The translations under genes and the position numbers were made by a program. The notes below the pieces were generated by a model. That model was not told the origin of the DNA. It saw only the letters and a program-made list of their open reading frames with translations, and ran no database searches. Positions 10,446 to 21,175 of a stretch of DNA of 64,000 nt are shown one piece after another. Origin of the DNA: Prorocentrum cordatum (Eukaryota; Sar; Dinophyceae; Prorocentrales; Prorocentraceae); NCBI GenBank assembly GCA_963575745.1, contig CAUYUJ010009791.1, positions 413,888 to 477,887 on the forward strand, given 5' to 3'. The first letter of the stretch is position 1, and each line of letters begins with the position of its first letter.

Positions 10446-11243
10446 CTACTGCTCGGATGTTTCCCGGGGTGCGCGATGACCAGAATCTCGAGCCGAATCT
10501 AGCCGTGGTGGCGAGGGCCTCCCAGGAGGCCCCAAAAGGCGAACATGAGGGAGAGTAGTTGTATCAGAACCTTCTCTTCCTCTGATCGTCCTCTCCACCT
10601 TATGCGATGCCATACCCTGCGCTGCAATTCCATGGCACGCACTGCTTGGCAACGCAATGCTGTGCCATGCTATGTCTCGGTTACCCTTTGGGGCTTGGTG
10701 TCCTCTTCGACATCCGCTTCTGCGAACAGAGAGAGGCTTGATACAATGGCAGTGGACACCAGATACGCGCGAGCGCACCTAGCTTGTCCTCTGTCCCTCT
10801 CTGCCTCTCCAGTGCCTGTAGTTCGTTAGCAAACCATGGGAACCTTGTGTACCCTCGCATTTCCGTCTGCAGAATCCAGTGCACCAGCGTCGATGAACGT
10901 CTGGCAATCGAGGAGATGGCGCCGATTCAACGTCGATCAGCGTCGACAAGCGCCGATTAGCATCGAGTTAACGTTGTTTAGCGTCGGCAAGCGTCGATCA
11001 GCGCCTCATTGCAAGGGCTAGCCAGATGGTATGGGCGTCTCCAATGAGTTGCTACGGGGAGCTTGCCCTCCAGGCCTCGGAAGAAATTAGCGAACACCCA
11101 TGCCGCATTCGTCTGTCAATGCCCCTCACCAATGTTCAATGGTGGCAGTGGGTTGAATGAGCTGGCATTCGACCGCAGTCACTTCCCCGCGCGTGCGAAC
11201 TTTGACTTTTGGGTTCATGCTTATCGCGTTTCTTTCTTCTCCT
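10446..11243. other. No gene recognised; short CG-rich minisatellite
   Basis: Only a degenerate minisatellite at about 10917-11002 stands out ('agcgccgattagcatcgag', 'cgtcgatcagcg'). The same units occur in the opposite orientation at 38330-38405. Confidence 0.5.
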
Positions 11244-11283
11244 AATGCCCCGACGAGGAGGAGGGCGCCTTTGCCGACCACGA

Positions 11284-11428
11284 CGCCCATTGATCACTGG
11301 TAGGGGCCCGATAGCCCCAACCTGCCCAGGAAGGTTCGGATTTACTGACGGAGGCCTATCGCCGATCGATCGGCGATGTATCGCCGATTCCAGGTCAATA
11401 TTTCCCCCCCTATCCCTAGACCACCCCA
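11284..11428. repeat. Family R repeat, copy 1
   Basis: 'taggggcccgatagccccaa', 'cctgcccaggaagg.tcgga', a 'cgccgatcgatcggcg' palindrome and 'tttcccccccta' occur in the same order at 26441-26590. Confidence 0.75.
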
Positions 11429-11629
11429 TGGAGTAGATCTTGGTTGTTTTTGGCGCCTATTTCAGGTAGATGGAGCCTCCCCCATGGGACGTACTGCTGC
11501 AAGCAGTCGCACGGAGCAGAGGTCCAGAGCCAGACCAACCCGCCCCTCCCCCTCCCCTCACCGCCCAACGCCGACGCGCCGAATGAGAGAACGATGCCAT
11601 GTGCATGCCATTGTTCCCTCTTCCAATGC

Positions 11630-11805
11630 CCCGACGAGGAGGAGGGCGCCTTCGCCGACCACGACGCCCTGGTGCCCGAGGGGCGGCACGACCACGGCGA
11701 GGGCGCGGGCGGGCGCCTGGCCGCGAGCAGCTCCGCCCCAATCCTGCGCGTGCGCCCCGCGGAGGAGATTGCCCGCGTGCACAAGCTGGTCGCCGGACGC
11801 CACCT
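11630..11805 (+). CDS. Coding-like fragment, function unknown
   Basis: An open stretch reads as a balanced acidic peptide starting near Cys-Pro-Asp-Glu-Glu-Glu and containing 'ILRVRPAEEIARVHKLVAG', before collapsing into a (CTC)n array at about 11806. A diverged partial copy of its first ~45 bases lies at 11244-11285, so the fragment has been duplicated locally. No start codon, splice site or family was recognised. It could be an exon or a gene remnant carried in repeats. Confidence 0.3.
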
Positions 11806-12027
11806 CCTCCTCCATCTCCTCCTCCTCCTCCTCCTCCTCCTCCTCCTCCTCCTCCTCCTCCATCTCCTCCTCCTGCTCCTCAAGCTCCTCCTCCTCCTCC
11901 TGCTCCTGCTCCTCCATCATCTCTTCCTCCTCCATCTCCTCCTCCCCCTCCCCCTCCTCCTCCTCCTCCTCCTCCTCCTCTTCCATCTCCTCCTCCTCCT
12001 CCTCCTCCTCCTCCTCCTCCTCCTCCT
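11806..12027. repeat. (CTC)n array
   Basis: About 220 bp of CTC/TCC units with ATC interruptions; all frames are Leu, Ser or Pro runs (Glu on the reverse). Confidence 0.93.
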
Positions 12028-12084
12028 CCCCGCACCAGATCGTCGGCTCAGCTTTATCGATACGCCCGCTTTGAAACGCAGCGC

Positions 12085-12168
12085 GTGCCGTCAGGGAAAC
12101 GAAGAATGGCATAAACATAACAACTCGGAGGTCCGCGCGGAGTTCTCGGATCCGTGCTGGACCCCCCG
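12085..12168. mobile_element. Family E element, left half
   Basis: 'acgaagaatggcataaacat' and 'cggaggtccgcgcgg' match the left arm of family E; the right arm is missing. Confidence 0.6.
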
Positions 12169-12519
12169 CGTGCTGCGTTGAAAACGTCGATGCCGATGCG
12201 TTGCGCGCTGGCTCGGCATATTGGCCCACGGTTTGTTGGCGGGCCCATCGCGTCGGACCTACGTTTTCAGTCCACGCGTTGAGCTCCGCATCAATACGCC
12301 ACGTGTCACGTGTTGCGTATCGGAACAGCCATGATCGTCAGATGCAGGGTTCGGCTACTCGTAAGATTGACCCTTCGCCGGAGAGGTCTTTGGCACGGGC
12401 GCATTGGGATCCCCCGATCGTTGAGTTCGATGCGATAGCAGCGGCTTGCGCGCCTGGGTTTGGTCCCCCAGCGCCCACCTAAAGCCGTGCACAAACGGTA
12501 ATTCTTGCCTAGCACAGCA

Positions 12520-12682
12520 GGTTCGCGTCGTGTCGACCGACGGCGACCCCGCCGCCGGCGTTCAACGTTGAACGCCGCTGGCGACCCAGAATCGGTCGAT
12601 GTTGAACGATCTTGCGTTTTGAACAGGTTCAACGATCCCCGTGGTGTCAGAAACCAGTGCTGGGGTCGACACGACACGAACT
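12520..12682. mobile_element. Family F inverted-repeat element, copy 1
   Basis: Termini 'ggttcgcgtcgtgtcgacc' and 'ggtcgacacgacacgaac' are inverted repeats of about 18 bp. The interior contains 'gttcaacgttgaacgccg' and 'cgatccccgtggtgtcag'. Other copies: 20821-21000, 38173-38298 (reverse), and 46111-46244 continuing at 49795. Confidence 0.8.
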
Positions 12683-12689
12683 TGCCGTA

Positions 12690-12745
12690 TGAGGAGGAGG
12701 ACGAGGAGGACGAGGAGGAGGAGGAGGAGGAGGCCCAGCAGGAGG
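12690..12745. repeat. (GAG)n microsatellite
   Basis: Short GAG/GAC purine tract immediately after family F copy 1. Confidence 0.8.
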
Positions 12746-12984
12746 AGGAGGGGAGCACGCAGAATGAAAAGGAAGTAAAAGGAACACGCTCCCACTCAAT
12801 TTCAGGTGAACTTTTTGAAAGAAAGAAGAGGACGAGGAGAATTGGGACGGGGAAGAAGGGAAGGCTTTCGCAGCGGTCCCCATTAGGACATCTCGAGCGA
12901 CAATCCGCATCGGTTCCCAGCAAGAGCCGTGAGCGCCCTTGCCGAACAGCCCGCGCACCCTTCAGGGCATGATTATGATTACGA

Positions 12985-13031
12985 CGATCATCAGCATCAG
13001 CATCAGCACCATCACCATCACCATCACCATC

Positions 13032-13073
<42 letters not shown>

Positions 13074-13086
13074 GTCATCGTCATCG

Positions 13087-13160
<74 letters not shown>

Positions 13161-13170
13161 GTCATCACCA
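12985..13170. repeat. (CAT)n array
   Basis: About 60 CAT units with occasional CGT and CAG changes. The frames are poly-His, poly-Ile, poly-Asp or poly-Met and are not evidence of a protein. Confidence 0.95.
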
Positions 13171-13176
13171 ACATCA

Positions 13177-14426
13177 TCATGTGTGGGTTGTGGGCAGACT
13201 GCTTCCCTGTTGAGCTCTGACAATGGCTTTGCTTTTTTCTGGACAGTTCTGCAAGAACTCTGTCTTTCTTCCCATCATTAATCTCAGGCGGTTTCCGACG
13301 TACTGTGGCAAATATAGAACCTCAGCGCCAAGGTCAATCACATAAACGCTCAGCTCAGCACCCATGTTGCCGCTATCCAGGAGCAGATTGATCTTAGTGC
13401 CGCTGGCCTCGCACGCACTGCGTGGGAGCGCCACGAATTGTGCCTTGAGCGAATTGCCGACATCGGGAATAGGTGCGACATTTTCGTTCAGTGCGTTGAT
13501 TTCCGTTTCCAGAGCCTCCAGAATATCCAAAGCAAGTCCCAGGTCGAAATGGATTCGCACATTGCTCAGAGTGGGATCGATTCTGGTGCAGTCGACGATA
13601 AGTTGCAACGGTTCGACCGGTATCTTTGACCACTGGCTGGGCGTGTGGACTGTTTCCAGGAACGCGATTAGGCTCCAGTGTTATGTGTGGCGTGTCCCTC
13701 TACAGGAGGAATGTTCCAAGATATAGTCAACTAAAAGTCTGGGGACGATGTTTGGACAATTTTTGAACATTTTTTTTTTCTCCAATCAGTGCTTGCACTG
13801 AAGGGGTCCTAGCGGATGTTGAAGGATTTGGCGAAAGTTCCCCGCCGATTTTGGTGGCAGGCTGGGTTCCTGGATTCCCGGGTTCCCGGTTCCGGGTTCC
13901 CGGGTTCCCGGTTCCGGAGGGCGGCGAGGTTCCCAGGTTCCCGGGTTTTCTTGCGATCTTCTTATCGATCGGTCTCACCACCGATCTCATTACCGTTTTC
14001 TCGTTCGATCTCACCATCGATCTCTCAATCGATCTCATTATCAATCTCACAAGCGATCTCACTAGAGATCGCATGAGCTATCTCGCGATCGATCTCACTA
14101 TCGATCTCATTGAACCGATTTCACTCTTGGTTTCACGATCGACCTTACAATTGTCCTCACTATCGATTCCACTATCGATCTCATTATCGATCTCACAATC
14201 GATCTCAAGATCCATAGTATCAATTTTCAAATCATCCACAGATTGGGTCTTTCAGGTGTAATGTATCTTTTCAGGGTGTTGTTTTTGTCCGTCCATAGGG
14301 GGGCATGCCCGACCTATCTCCAGTGTTTGCGTTTCTCTCCGATCTCGATGCCCACGCCGCATCCGAGCGTCGTGGTCGCCGCTTCACGTTTTGGGTGGAG
14401 CTCGATCAAAATTCGTGACGTCAAAA
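13177..14426 (-). CDS. Conserved-looking protein, split by family A
   Basis: On the - strand, 13177-13680 reads as an ordinary soluble protein (about 168 codons; balanced D/E/K/R, no low complexity) ending in a stop at 13177. The frame is cut at 13681 by the end of a family A element. The frame resumes at 14318-14426; removing 13681-14325 (element plus one copy of the duplicated CTCCAGTG) joins the two parts without changing frame, reading through Gly-Glu-Lys-Arg-Lys-His-Trp-Ser-Leu-Ile-Ala-Phe. A DSG tripeptide within 'INLLLDSGNMG' recalls an aspartic-protease loop but is too little to call. No family was recognised. The 5' end is not resolved: the frame also stays open across the next element into 14586-14918, but there the + strand looks more protein-like. 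Either a spliced gene with element-derived introns or a disrupted gene. Confidence 0.5.
13681..14317. mobile_element. Family A element with nested family B
   Basis: Left end TTATGTGTGGCGTGTCCC (degenerate), right end GGGCATGCCCGACCTAT. It is flanked by a perfect 8-bp duplication CTCCAGTG (13673-13680 and 14318-14325). The extra length comes from a family B repeat inserted at about 13782-14261. Confidence 0.85.
13782..14261 (+). repeat. Family B repeat, copy 1 (nested)
   Basis: Begins 'ccaatcagtgcttgcactga' with 'ggggtcctagcgga', then GGGTTCCC-type repeats (13865-13945), then about 25 copies of an 11-bp 'ATCGATCTCAT'-like unit (13960-14210), ending 'gggtctttcaggtgtaat'. The same three-part order recurs at 19803-20114 and 29873-30274. 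Confidence 0.85.
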
Positions 14427-14585
14427 TTAAGTCGGACCCGTCCATTTGCAGGAGGAATGTCAAAAAATTGACAAACAAAAAATATGGGGACGATTTCTTG
14501 ACCATGTTTGAATGTTTTGAGTATGTTTTGAAGATTTCTAATTCTTCATCCTAAACCCGCCTGTAGGAGGACATGCCCGACCTGA
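14427..14585. mobile_element. Family A element, complete (159 bp)
   Basis: TTAAGTCGGA ... CCCGACCTGA, flanked by CGTCAAAA and CGTTAAAA (7 of 8). It sits inside coding-like sequence. As a + strand intron, a GT at 14415 and AG at 14594 would join Asp-Gln-Asn-Ser to Gly-Met-Gly-Glu in frame; simple excision also keeps a frame open on both strands. Confidence 0.85.
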
Positions 14586-14594
14586 CGTTAAAAG

Positions 14595-15082
14595 CGGCAT
14601 GGGCGAGCTCACGGAAATTGGTTCCAGGCTCACGGCCATGCAGCACGAAGCCTCTCCTCCACTGCGCTCGGAGGTCATGGACATTGTGGGCCGCATGGAC
14701 ACTGACGCGCGCACCAGCATTGCCTCCATGCATGAGGAGCGGGAGGAGGCGCGCACAGAAGTCAAAGTACTCGCCCAGAGTACCCGCACTATCATTTCTG
14801 ATTTCAGTGAGGCCGCCGGCCCTGCCAGCCTCAATCGAGGCCTTCGCGAGGCCACCTCGTCGGAGCAGCTAGCGTCCAATATCCACGTGCACGAGGTCCT
14901 GCTCGCGCAGCTTCGCAAGGGCCCGTGACGAGGGGGTCCCCCAGCATGTCTACGATACCCTCGTTGACGTGATGCGCCAGCTCCTCGTCTCCTTCGAGTC
15001 TAGGCATGACGACAAAGTGGCCCGCATGCTGGCGCGCTCGCTCGGGCGCTTTTTCCCAGCCGGACCGCCCTCAATGACGTGA
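14595..15082 (+). CDS. Coding-like exon, helical acidic protein
   Basis: 14599-14928 encodes a charged, probably helical or coiled-coil segment ('MHEEREEARTEVKVLAQSTR'). The frame ends at a TGA (14926-14928), but one base over the same style continues ('DEGVPQHVYDTLVDVMRQLL', then 'ARMLARSLGRFFPAGPP') to 15082. So there is one frame change at about 14918-14927, or a missed intron. The sequence 'GTGAGT' follows at about 15078 and could be a donor site. No family recognised. It directly abuts a family A element, so its upstream exon may be 14324-14414. Confidence 0.4.
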
Positions 15083-15149
15083 GTTGTTTGTTGTGCCGCG
15101 TGCGGTTTTAGGCCTCCCAACCTGACACAATTTTTACAGCAGGATCCGT

Positions 15150-15257
15150 GATCACCATCATCAGCACAATCATCATATTAATCAGCATGATAATAATCAT
15201 CATCAGCATTTGCATCAACATCAGCATCAGCATCAACAGCATCAGCATCATCATCAA

Positions 15258-15325
<68 letters not shown>

Positions 15326-15328
15326 CCG
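15150..15328. repeat. (CAT)n array
   Basis: CAT/CAG trinucleotide array, second of four such arrays in the window. Confidence 0.95.
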
Positions 15329-15559
15329 TCATCATTCTTCGCGTCATCCTCTGCACGGCGTGGTTGTCCTGTCCCGTGCGCTCGGCCCCACCCCCCAGGT
15401 CGAGGGCGGGGACAAGTACGTGGACTGCCGGCGGGCCGCGGCGCTCACCGCGGTGCCCGGCATACAGCAGAGCTGGGGCAACGTGTGGGAGAGCCTGCAC
15501 AGCAGCCAAGGCTCCGGCAGCCGGAAGAACATGGTGAAGGAGGCGCAGACCCCGGAGGG

Positions 15560-15830
15560 AGGACAGGAGGGAGATCAGCAGGGGGGAGGGACGCAGGGGG
15601 AAGGGAGGGAGGGGGAGGAGAAGGAGGAAGAGGAAAGGGAGGGAGGGAGGGAGGGAGGGCGGGCGGGCGGGCGGGCGGGAGGAGGAGGAGGAGGAGGAGG
15701 AGGAGGAGGAGGATGAGGAGGTGGAGGAGGAGGAGGAGGAGGAGGTCGAAAGGAGGATGGGGAGGAGGAGGGGGGGAAGGAGGAGGAGGAGAAGGAGGAG
15801 GAGGAGGAGGAGGAGGCACGAGAAGGAGGA
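15560..15830. repeat. Purine (GGA/GGGA)n array
   Basis: GGGA, GGGC and GGA tracts in succession. The frames here are low-complexity Gly/Arg/Glu. Confidence 0.9.
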
Positions 15831-16154
15831 TCCATAGCACTCCAGTGTTTCTTGGCGTCTCGCCATCTCTCTTATGACTCCCCCCGGGGGGCCTCCGAGC
15901 TTGAGGCTTTTCCGCGGCCGGGGAGCTGCCGAGCCTTTTTTTGGAGGCCAGCGGCCATGCAGAGACCCCATGCAGGCCCCCCTGAGATCCTGGCGTCTCA
16001 ATTTTTTCGAGCCGGGCGTTTTCGTTTTTTTCCCAACCCTCCTGCGTTGGGTTCTCGTTTTGAATAGAGCACTGCTCGCGCGTCTATTTCCTTACTTCCT
16101 TCCTTCCCGTCCCCTCTCTTCCCCCTTGCCTTTTGCCTCGCTCGTCGCTGCGTG

Positions 16155-17655
16155 CCAGCTGGGGGGCTGCGATCTGTGAAACTGTCGCCACTTTCGAGGC
16201 CTGTCTGGGGGCCCAGCACAGTGGGTACACACCGCGGACTCAAATGGGACCTCGCCATCCCTGGGGGGCTGCGATCTGTGAAACTGTCGCCACTTTCGAG
16301 GCCTGCTGGGGGGGCCAGCACAGTGGGTACACACGGCGGACTCAAATGGGACCTCGCCATCCCTGGGGGGCTGCGATCTGTGAAACTGTCGCCACTTTCG
16401 AGGCCTGCTGGGGGGCCCAGCACAGTGGGTACTCAAATGGGACCTCGCCATCCCTGGGGGGCTGCGATCTGTGAAACTGTCGCCACTTTCGAGGCCTGCT
16501 GGGGGGCCCAGCACAGTGACGCCACGGGCGGACCCAAATTAGACCTCGCCATCCCTGGGGGGCTGCGATCTGTGAAACTGTCGCCACTTTCGAGGCCTGC
16601 TGGGGGGCCCAGCACAGTGGGTACACACGCGGATTCAAATTGGACCTCGCCATCCCTGGGGGGCTGCGATCTGTGAAACTGTCGCCACTTTCGAGGCCTG
16701 CTGGGGGGCCCAGCACAGTGGGTACCCACGGCGGACTCAAATTAGGACCTCGCCATCCCTGGGGGGCTGCGATTTGTGAAACTGTCGCCACTTTCGAGGC
16801 CTGCTGGGGGGCCCAGCACAGTGGGTACCACCGCGGACTCAAATGGACCTCGCCATCCCTGGGGGGCTGCGATCTGTGAAACTGTCGCCACTTTCGAGGC
16901 CTGCTGGGGGGCCCAGCACAGTGGGTACCACCGCGGACTCAAATGGACCTCGCCATCCCTGGGGGGCTGCGATCTGTGAAACTGTCGCCACTTTCGAGGC
17001 CTGCTGGGGGGCCCAGCACAGTGGGTACCACGGCGGACTCAAATGGGACCTCGCCATCCCTGGGGGGCTGCGATCTGTGAAACTGTCGCCACTTTCGAGG
17101 CCTGCTGGGGGGGCCAGCACAGTGGGCACCCACCGCGGACTCAAATTAGACCTCGCCATCCCTGGGGGGCTGCGATCTGTGAAACTGTCGCCACTTTCGA
17201 GGCCTGCTGGGGGGCCCAGCACTGTGGGTACCCACCGCGGGCTCAAATGGGACCTCGCCATCCCTGGGGGGCTGCGATCTGTGAAACTGTCGCCACTGTC
17301 GAGGCTTGCTGAGGGGCCCAACACTGTGGGTACCCACCGCGGGCTCAAATGGGACCTCGCCATCCCTGGGGGGCTGCGATCTGTGAAACTGTCGCCACTT
17401 TCGAGGCCTGCTGGGGGGCCCAGCACAGCGGGTACACACCGCGGACTCAAATTAGACCTCGCCACCCCTGGGGGGCTGCGATCTGTGAAGCTGTCGCCAC
17501 TTTCGAGGGCCGCTGAGGGGCCCAGCACAGTGGGTACACACGGCGGACTCAAATGGGACCTCGCCATCCCTGGAGGGCTACGATCTGTGAAACCCTCGCC
17601 ACTTTCGAGGGTTGCTGAGGGGCACAGCCCACAGCACAGTTGGTACCCACCGCAG
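16155..17655 (+). repeat. ~100-bp tandem satellite, about 15 units
   Basis: About 15 head-to-tail units of 92-103 bp. The most constant part is 'CTGCGATCTGTGAAACTGTC' with 'GCCACTTTCGAGGCCTGCTG'; most change is in the 'gggtaccacgcggactcaaat' linker, where small indels vary unit length. The last units (from about 17475) are the most diverged. Unit-length frames stay open for up to 294 codons on one strand, but with unit indels of non-multiples of three this is not a coding repeat. Confidence 0.95.
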
Positions 17656-19198
17656 ACTCAAATTAGACGCCGCTTTCGTCTTTGTTCTCCTCCTGCAGTC
17701 ACCTTCCCTCTGCTGCTGCCGTGCTGATGGTTCGGCTTCCCGCACGTTTTTCTCCTGCTCTGCGTTCCCGACTCCCCATGTCCTCTTCGAGCCTGTAGCT
17801 GTCGCCCCTCGTTTTTGTATGGTTCTCCTGCGCATCGTGCCATGGGCGCGTGTCCCAAGTAGCTTACACATCAAGTTGATTGTCCATGCAAGGTTCGGCC
17901 AACTCCTCGTTTCCATTGATACAAATGGGTTGTGTACGTCACAGGGTATTTTTTCATCGTTGCGTTCTTTGGCGTTTGAGTGTCACTCCTTCCTCTCGGC
18001 CGTCCCCCCTCTCTCTTTGCCCCGCCGGCCAATTCGCTAGTTAGTGCCCCTGTCTAGCTTCTCGCTGGAGCGGAGTTCGCCGCCTCGCCGCAGAGGAAAA
18101 AATATATGTTTCGCCTCTTCTCGAGCCGCGGGGCCCTCACAGATCGAGCCGGCTCGGGAAATGACGCAAAAAGATAAACGTCTAGGGCTGCGGGCGTGAT
18201 TTTTTACGATGCTGCAGTTTTTTCGCTACGCGGCTTGTGTTGCAGGGTGCCGCGGGCTATCGGGGGCCTACCCTCCTCTCCTTCCCTGCGCCGGCCCCCG
18301 CTTCGACCCTGGTTGGTTCTTGGCCCCTTTTTGCCCGTTCTTCCTCCCTTTCCCTGCCTGTCCCTGTTATTTCTCCTTTCCTCTCTGCCCCTCCTTTCCC
18401 CTTCTCCTCTTCTCTGCCTGATTTCTCCTTTATTGGTCGGTGGGGGGGGGTCCCGACTGGGATCGTGCCAGGGGCCGGCTGGGGGTGCTTTCCACCCCCC
18501 GCCCTCTGCGGATTCCGATGTTGAGCGCCATTGGATGGCCCGGCGGCCTTCGTAGGCCAGCGCGGCGGATGGCGTGGCGTGGCGTGGCGTGGCGCAAGTT
18601 CCGAAAATTGCATGGCGCGACTGTTACGTCAAGCTCGGAAGGAAGCAGGCCTGCTCGTTGGGCTGGTTTGTCACGATTGGTTCGGGGCGCTGGGGGTCCA
18701 GCGGCAGCGGGAGTATGAAAAGGCCAGCGCCGCAGCCACTGCATCTCCAATAGAGCGACGCAGGTCACGGTTCGAGTCCCCAGTCGCATCTCTTCACCGC
18801 CACCCCCGCGAGCACACCATGTTAGCTTGTCGTGAGAAAGAGAAGCGTTCCATGCGTGTCCCATGGTAATATCAGTCAACGCGTAAGCGTAAGTTAACCG
18901 CCCGCGCAAGATTCTGAATCGTGCGTTGTGTTCATGCGCTTCGATTCCGCTCGCTACTGGACCCAATGGTAGCGAGATCTGTCGTGTTGCGCCTGCTTGA
19001 GATCGTTCGCAGGCAGCTGTTGTGATCCACTCTGCAAGGCTGTTGTCACGTTGCCGCAACATGGGTTTACTCAGTGTGTTTGGGCTGCGCCAGCATGCCC
19101 AGCCGTGTGCCTACGTGCGCCAGCAAGCACTGCTGTATGAGGCAGACTTGGCGTGGACCTAAATCGTAATGACGTAGTGCCGCTTCCGCACTGCCCAT
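17656..19198. other. No gene recognised
   Basis: Pyrimidine-rich stretch 18250-18430 and a (GGCGT)n run at about 18570-18595. 'GGTTCGAGTCCC' at about 18768 resembles a tRNA B box but no tRNA fold was found around it. Confidence 0.4.
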
Positions 19199-19592
19199 TC
19201 CCAGACATGCGACGTCCTGATTTTTTCAGGACGGCGCCCCTGGAAATTCCGATCCTTTTCCTGGGACCGGCTTTTCGTCCCGAGTCGTTGTTTGACGGCC
19301 CCGAGGCCAGGCGAGGACCGCTAGAGGCCGAAAATAGCGAACAACCTTTCGTCCTGATGTTTTATGACGCGAGCGTGTCTGGGTTGAGAAAGCCACGAGG
19401 GCGTTTGCCCTTCCCTGCCATGCTGCGTGCGTGGCCCATCTGTGTCCTGAGTCTCCTCCTCGGCGTGTCCCGAGGCCTCCTTGTGACCCTGGCCCGGAAG
19501 CAGCGCTTTGCACCCAGGCAGAGCACCCCGCCATCTTTGCATCAACGTCTGTCCTTTGTTGAACATCTGGTCCCAGACATGTTCGCGCCGTA
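19199..19592 (-). mobile_element. Family J element, reverse copy
   Basis: Bounded by 'cccagacatgcgacgtcctg' and 'tcccagacatgttcgcgcc'. 19250-19350 is the reverse complement of the family J interior (as at 28690-28800). The remainder (19350-19560) is not shared with the other copies. Confidence 0.5.
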
Positions 19593-19619
19593 AGAACATC
19601 AGGGCGGCAAGTCCTTCAC

Positions 19620-19733
19620 TAGTTTCGGCCCCTGGGGGCCCTCGTCGGGCCCCGGGACCGTCGGAAAGCGATTCGGGATGAGAAAACGGCCCCGGGGAAA
19701 GGGTCGGGACTTCCAGGGACGCCGTCCTTGCAG
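19620..19733 (+). repeat. Family J fragment
   Basis: 'ggcccctgggggccctcgtc' through 'gggtcgggacttccaggga' repeats the family J interior in the forward orientation, just after a reverse copy. Confidence 0.65.
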
Positions 19734-19802
19734 TGCTTGCACTGATGATTTCTGCTAGGGGCCCTTTAGCTGCTTCCCTGAATCAACTTCTATCTTTTGG
19801 TC

Positions 19803-20114
19803 CCCAATCAGTCCTCGCACTGAGGGGCTCCTAGCGGAAATCGGAAGATGTGGCGAGTTCACCGCCGATGTTGGTGGCCAGCTGGGTTCCTGGGTTCCCA
19901 GTTCTGGGTTCTCGGGTTCCTGGTTATTGGTTCCGGGCCGATTTCAGTGGGTTCCGGGTTCCCGGGGTCCCGGCCGATCTCTTTATCGACCTTTTCGTCG
20001 ATCCCACGATGCTCTATCGATCACATGATCGATCTCCCTCATCATCTCAATCAAACGATCTACCATCGATCGCATCATACCATCCACTAGTTGGGCTTTT
20101 TTCTCTGGTGTAAT
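19803..20114 (+). repeat. Family B repeat, copy 2
   Basis: 'ccaatcagtcctcgcactga', GGGTTCCC-type units, a shorter run of GATCGATCTC units and a terminal 'ttctctggtgtaatt'. Shorter than copy 1, mainly in the GATC block. Confidence 0.8.
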
Positions 20115-20820
20115 TCAACCACTGCTGCGGTCAACGGCAATCCCGCACATTGCCGGAGAGTGTTTCAGTACAAGCGCTTCGATGTTTCCCTCAGTCCTGC
20201 AAGCCTAGGCTTGTTCACCTCACGCGTGGCAAAGTGGCACCTGGATTTTCGCCCCCCCCCCCCCCCCCCCCGCGTGTACATCGCTGCTGAACCAAAGTTT
20301 GAGGGGCGTGTGTTACGCAAGTTTCGACTACCCCAAGGGTGTGCGGAAATCCGCCGCAGAACCCGTGTGAGTTCGTACCGCGGGGGCGTCTCTTCTGCAA
20401 GTCAGAGGGGCCCCTCATGACATGCGGGCTTGGCGCGAGTGCGGTTTGTGTGGCAAATGTGTAGATTGGTATGACGTGTTCTGCCCCGTGCTGCGTGGTT
20501 CGTGAAAGGTTTGCAGCGAGGCGATCCCCCACGTGTTCATATTGCCATCCTGCCGTCCACGTGCGCCGTTCCACACATATGTTGCCCTTTCCTCGCCACG
20601 TCGCCAGAGCAGCCAGTCGTAATGCTGCGGGACGCGCAGAATCAGACACAAACGCGCGTGTGACCCATGCGTTTCATCCGCTGATTTTGGAGCCCCCAGC
20701 TTCAGGGCAGCGCGCATGCTTCCAAGGAGCGCGCGTTTGTGCAGCCCGCACACTGCGGGGGGCCACAGGTCGAAAGCTGGCGAAAGGGCACGTGCAGCGC
20801 AGCAGCCATAACGGTACCGA
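20115..20820. other. No gene recognised
   Basis: A 17-C homopolymer at about 20254-20270 is the only striking feature. Confidence 0.4.
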
Positions 20821-21000
20821 AGGTTCGTGTCGTGTCGACCGGCGGCGACCCCGCCAGCGGAGCTCAATTTCAAACGCCGCGGGCGACCCAGAATCGTTCG
20901 ATGCGTAACGATTTGGACGTTTCGGAAACGGCCGATCGTTAAAGGCTGAACGATCCCCACGGTGTCAGAGACCAATGTCGGGGTCGGCACGACGCGAACC
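20821..21000. mobile_element. Family F element, copy 2
   Basis: Complete: termini 'aggttcgtgtcgtgtcgacc' and 'ggtcggcacgacgcgaacc'. Interior 'cgatccccacggtgtcag' matches the block that is split by the potassium-channel retrogene at 46.2/49.8 kb. Confidence 0.85.
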
Positions 21001-21014
21001 AGCCGTAGTTAGGC

Positions 21015-21175
21015 TTAAGTCGGCCTGTCCTTTTACAGGAGGAATGTGCAGAAATAGTCCATAACTACTCTGGGGACGATGTTTGGACTATGTTTGACCG
21101 TGTTTGGAGTATTTGTGTTGACTATTTCAATTTTTTCGTCCAAGATCCGCCTGTAGGGAGACATGCCCGACCTAA
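21015..21175. mobile_element. Family A element, complete (161 bp)
   Basis: TTAAGTCGGCCTGTCC ... ACATGCCCGACCTAA. Flanks AGTTAGGC and AGTTGGGT match at 6 of 8 positions. It lies 14 bp after family F copy 2. Confidence 0.85.

Noticed and set aside
12306-13223. Long Asp-rich and His-rich frames over the CAT array
   Set aside because: Trinucleotide array gives open frames on both strands; nothing protein-like flanks it in frame.
13385-13410. Aspartic protease of a retroelement (DSG in the - strand protein)
   Set aside because: Only a tripeptide matches; the flanking hydrophobic pattern and a second motif are missing.
14415-14594. Firm annotation of a spliced GT-AG intron
   Set aside because: Frame is kept, but the same element can be excised in other ways on either strand and the GT and AG are not at equivalent positions of the duplication; reported as a hypothesis only.
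16155-17655. CRISPR array
   Set aside because: Units are contiguous 92-103 bp tandem repeats with no unique spacers, and the genome is eukaryotic.
18701-18790. tRNA gene (GGTTCGAGTCCC resembles a B box)
   Set aside because: No acceptor stem pairing, no A box at the right distance and no cloverleaf could be drawn. A tRNA-derived SINE remains possible but unsupported.
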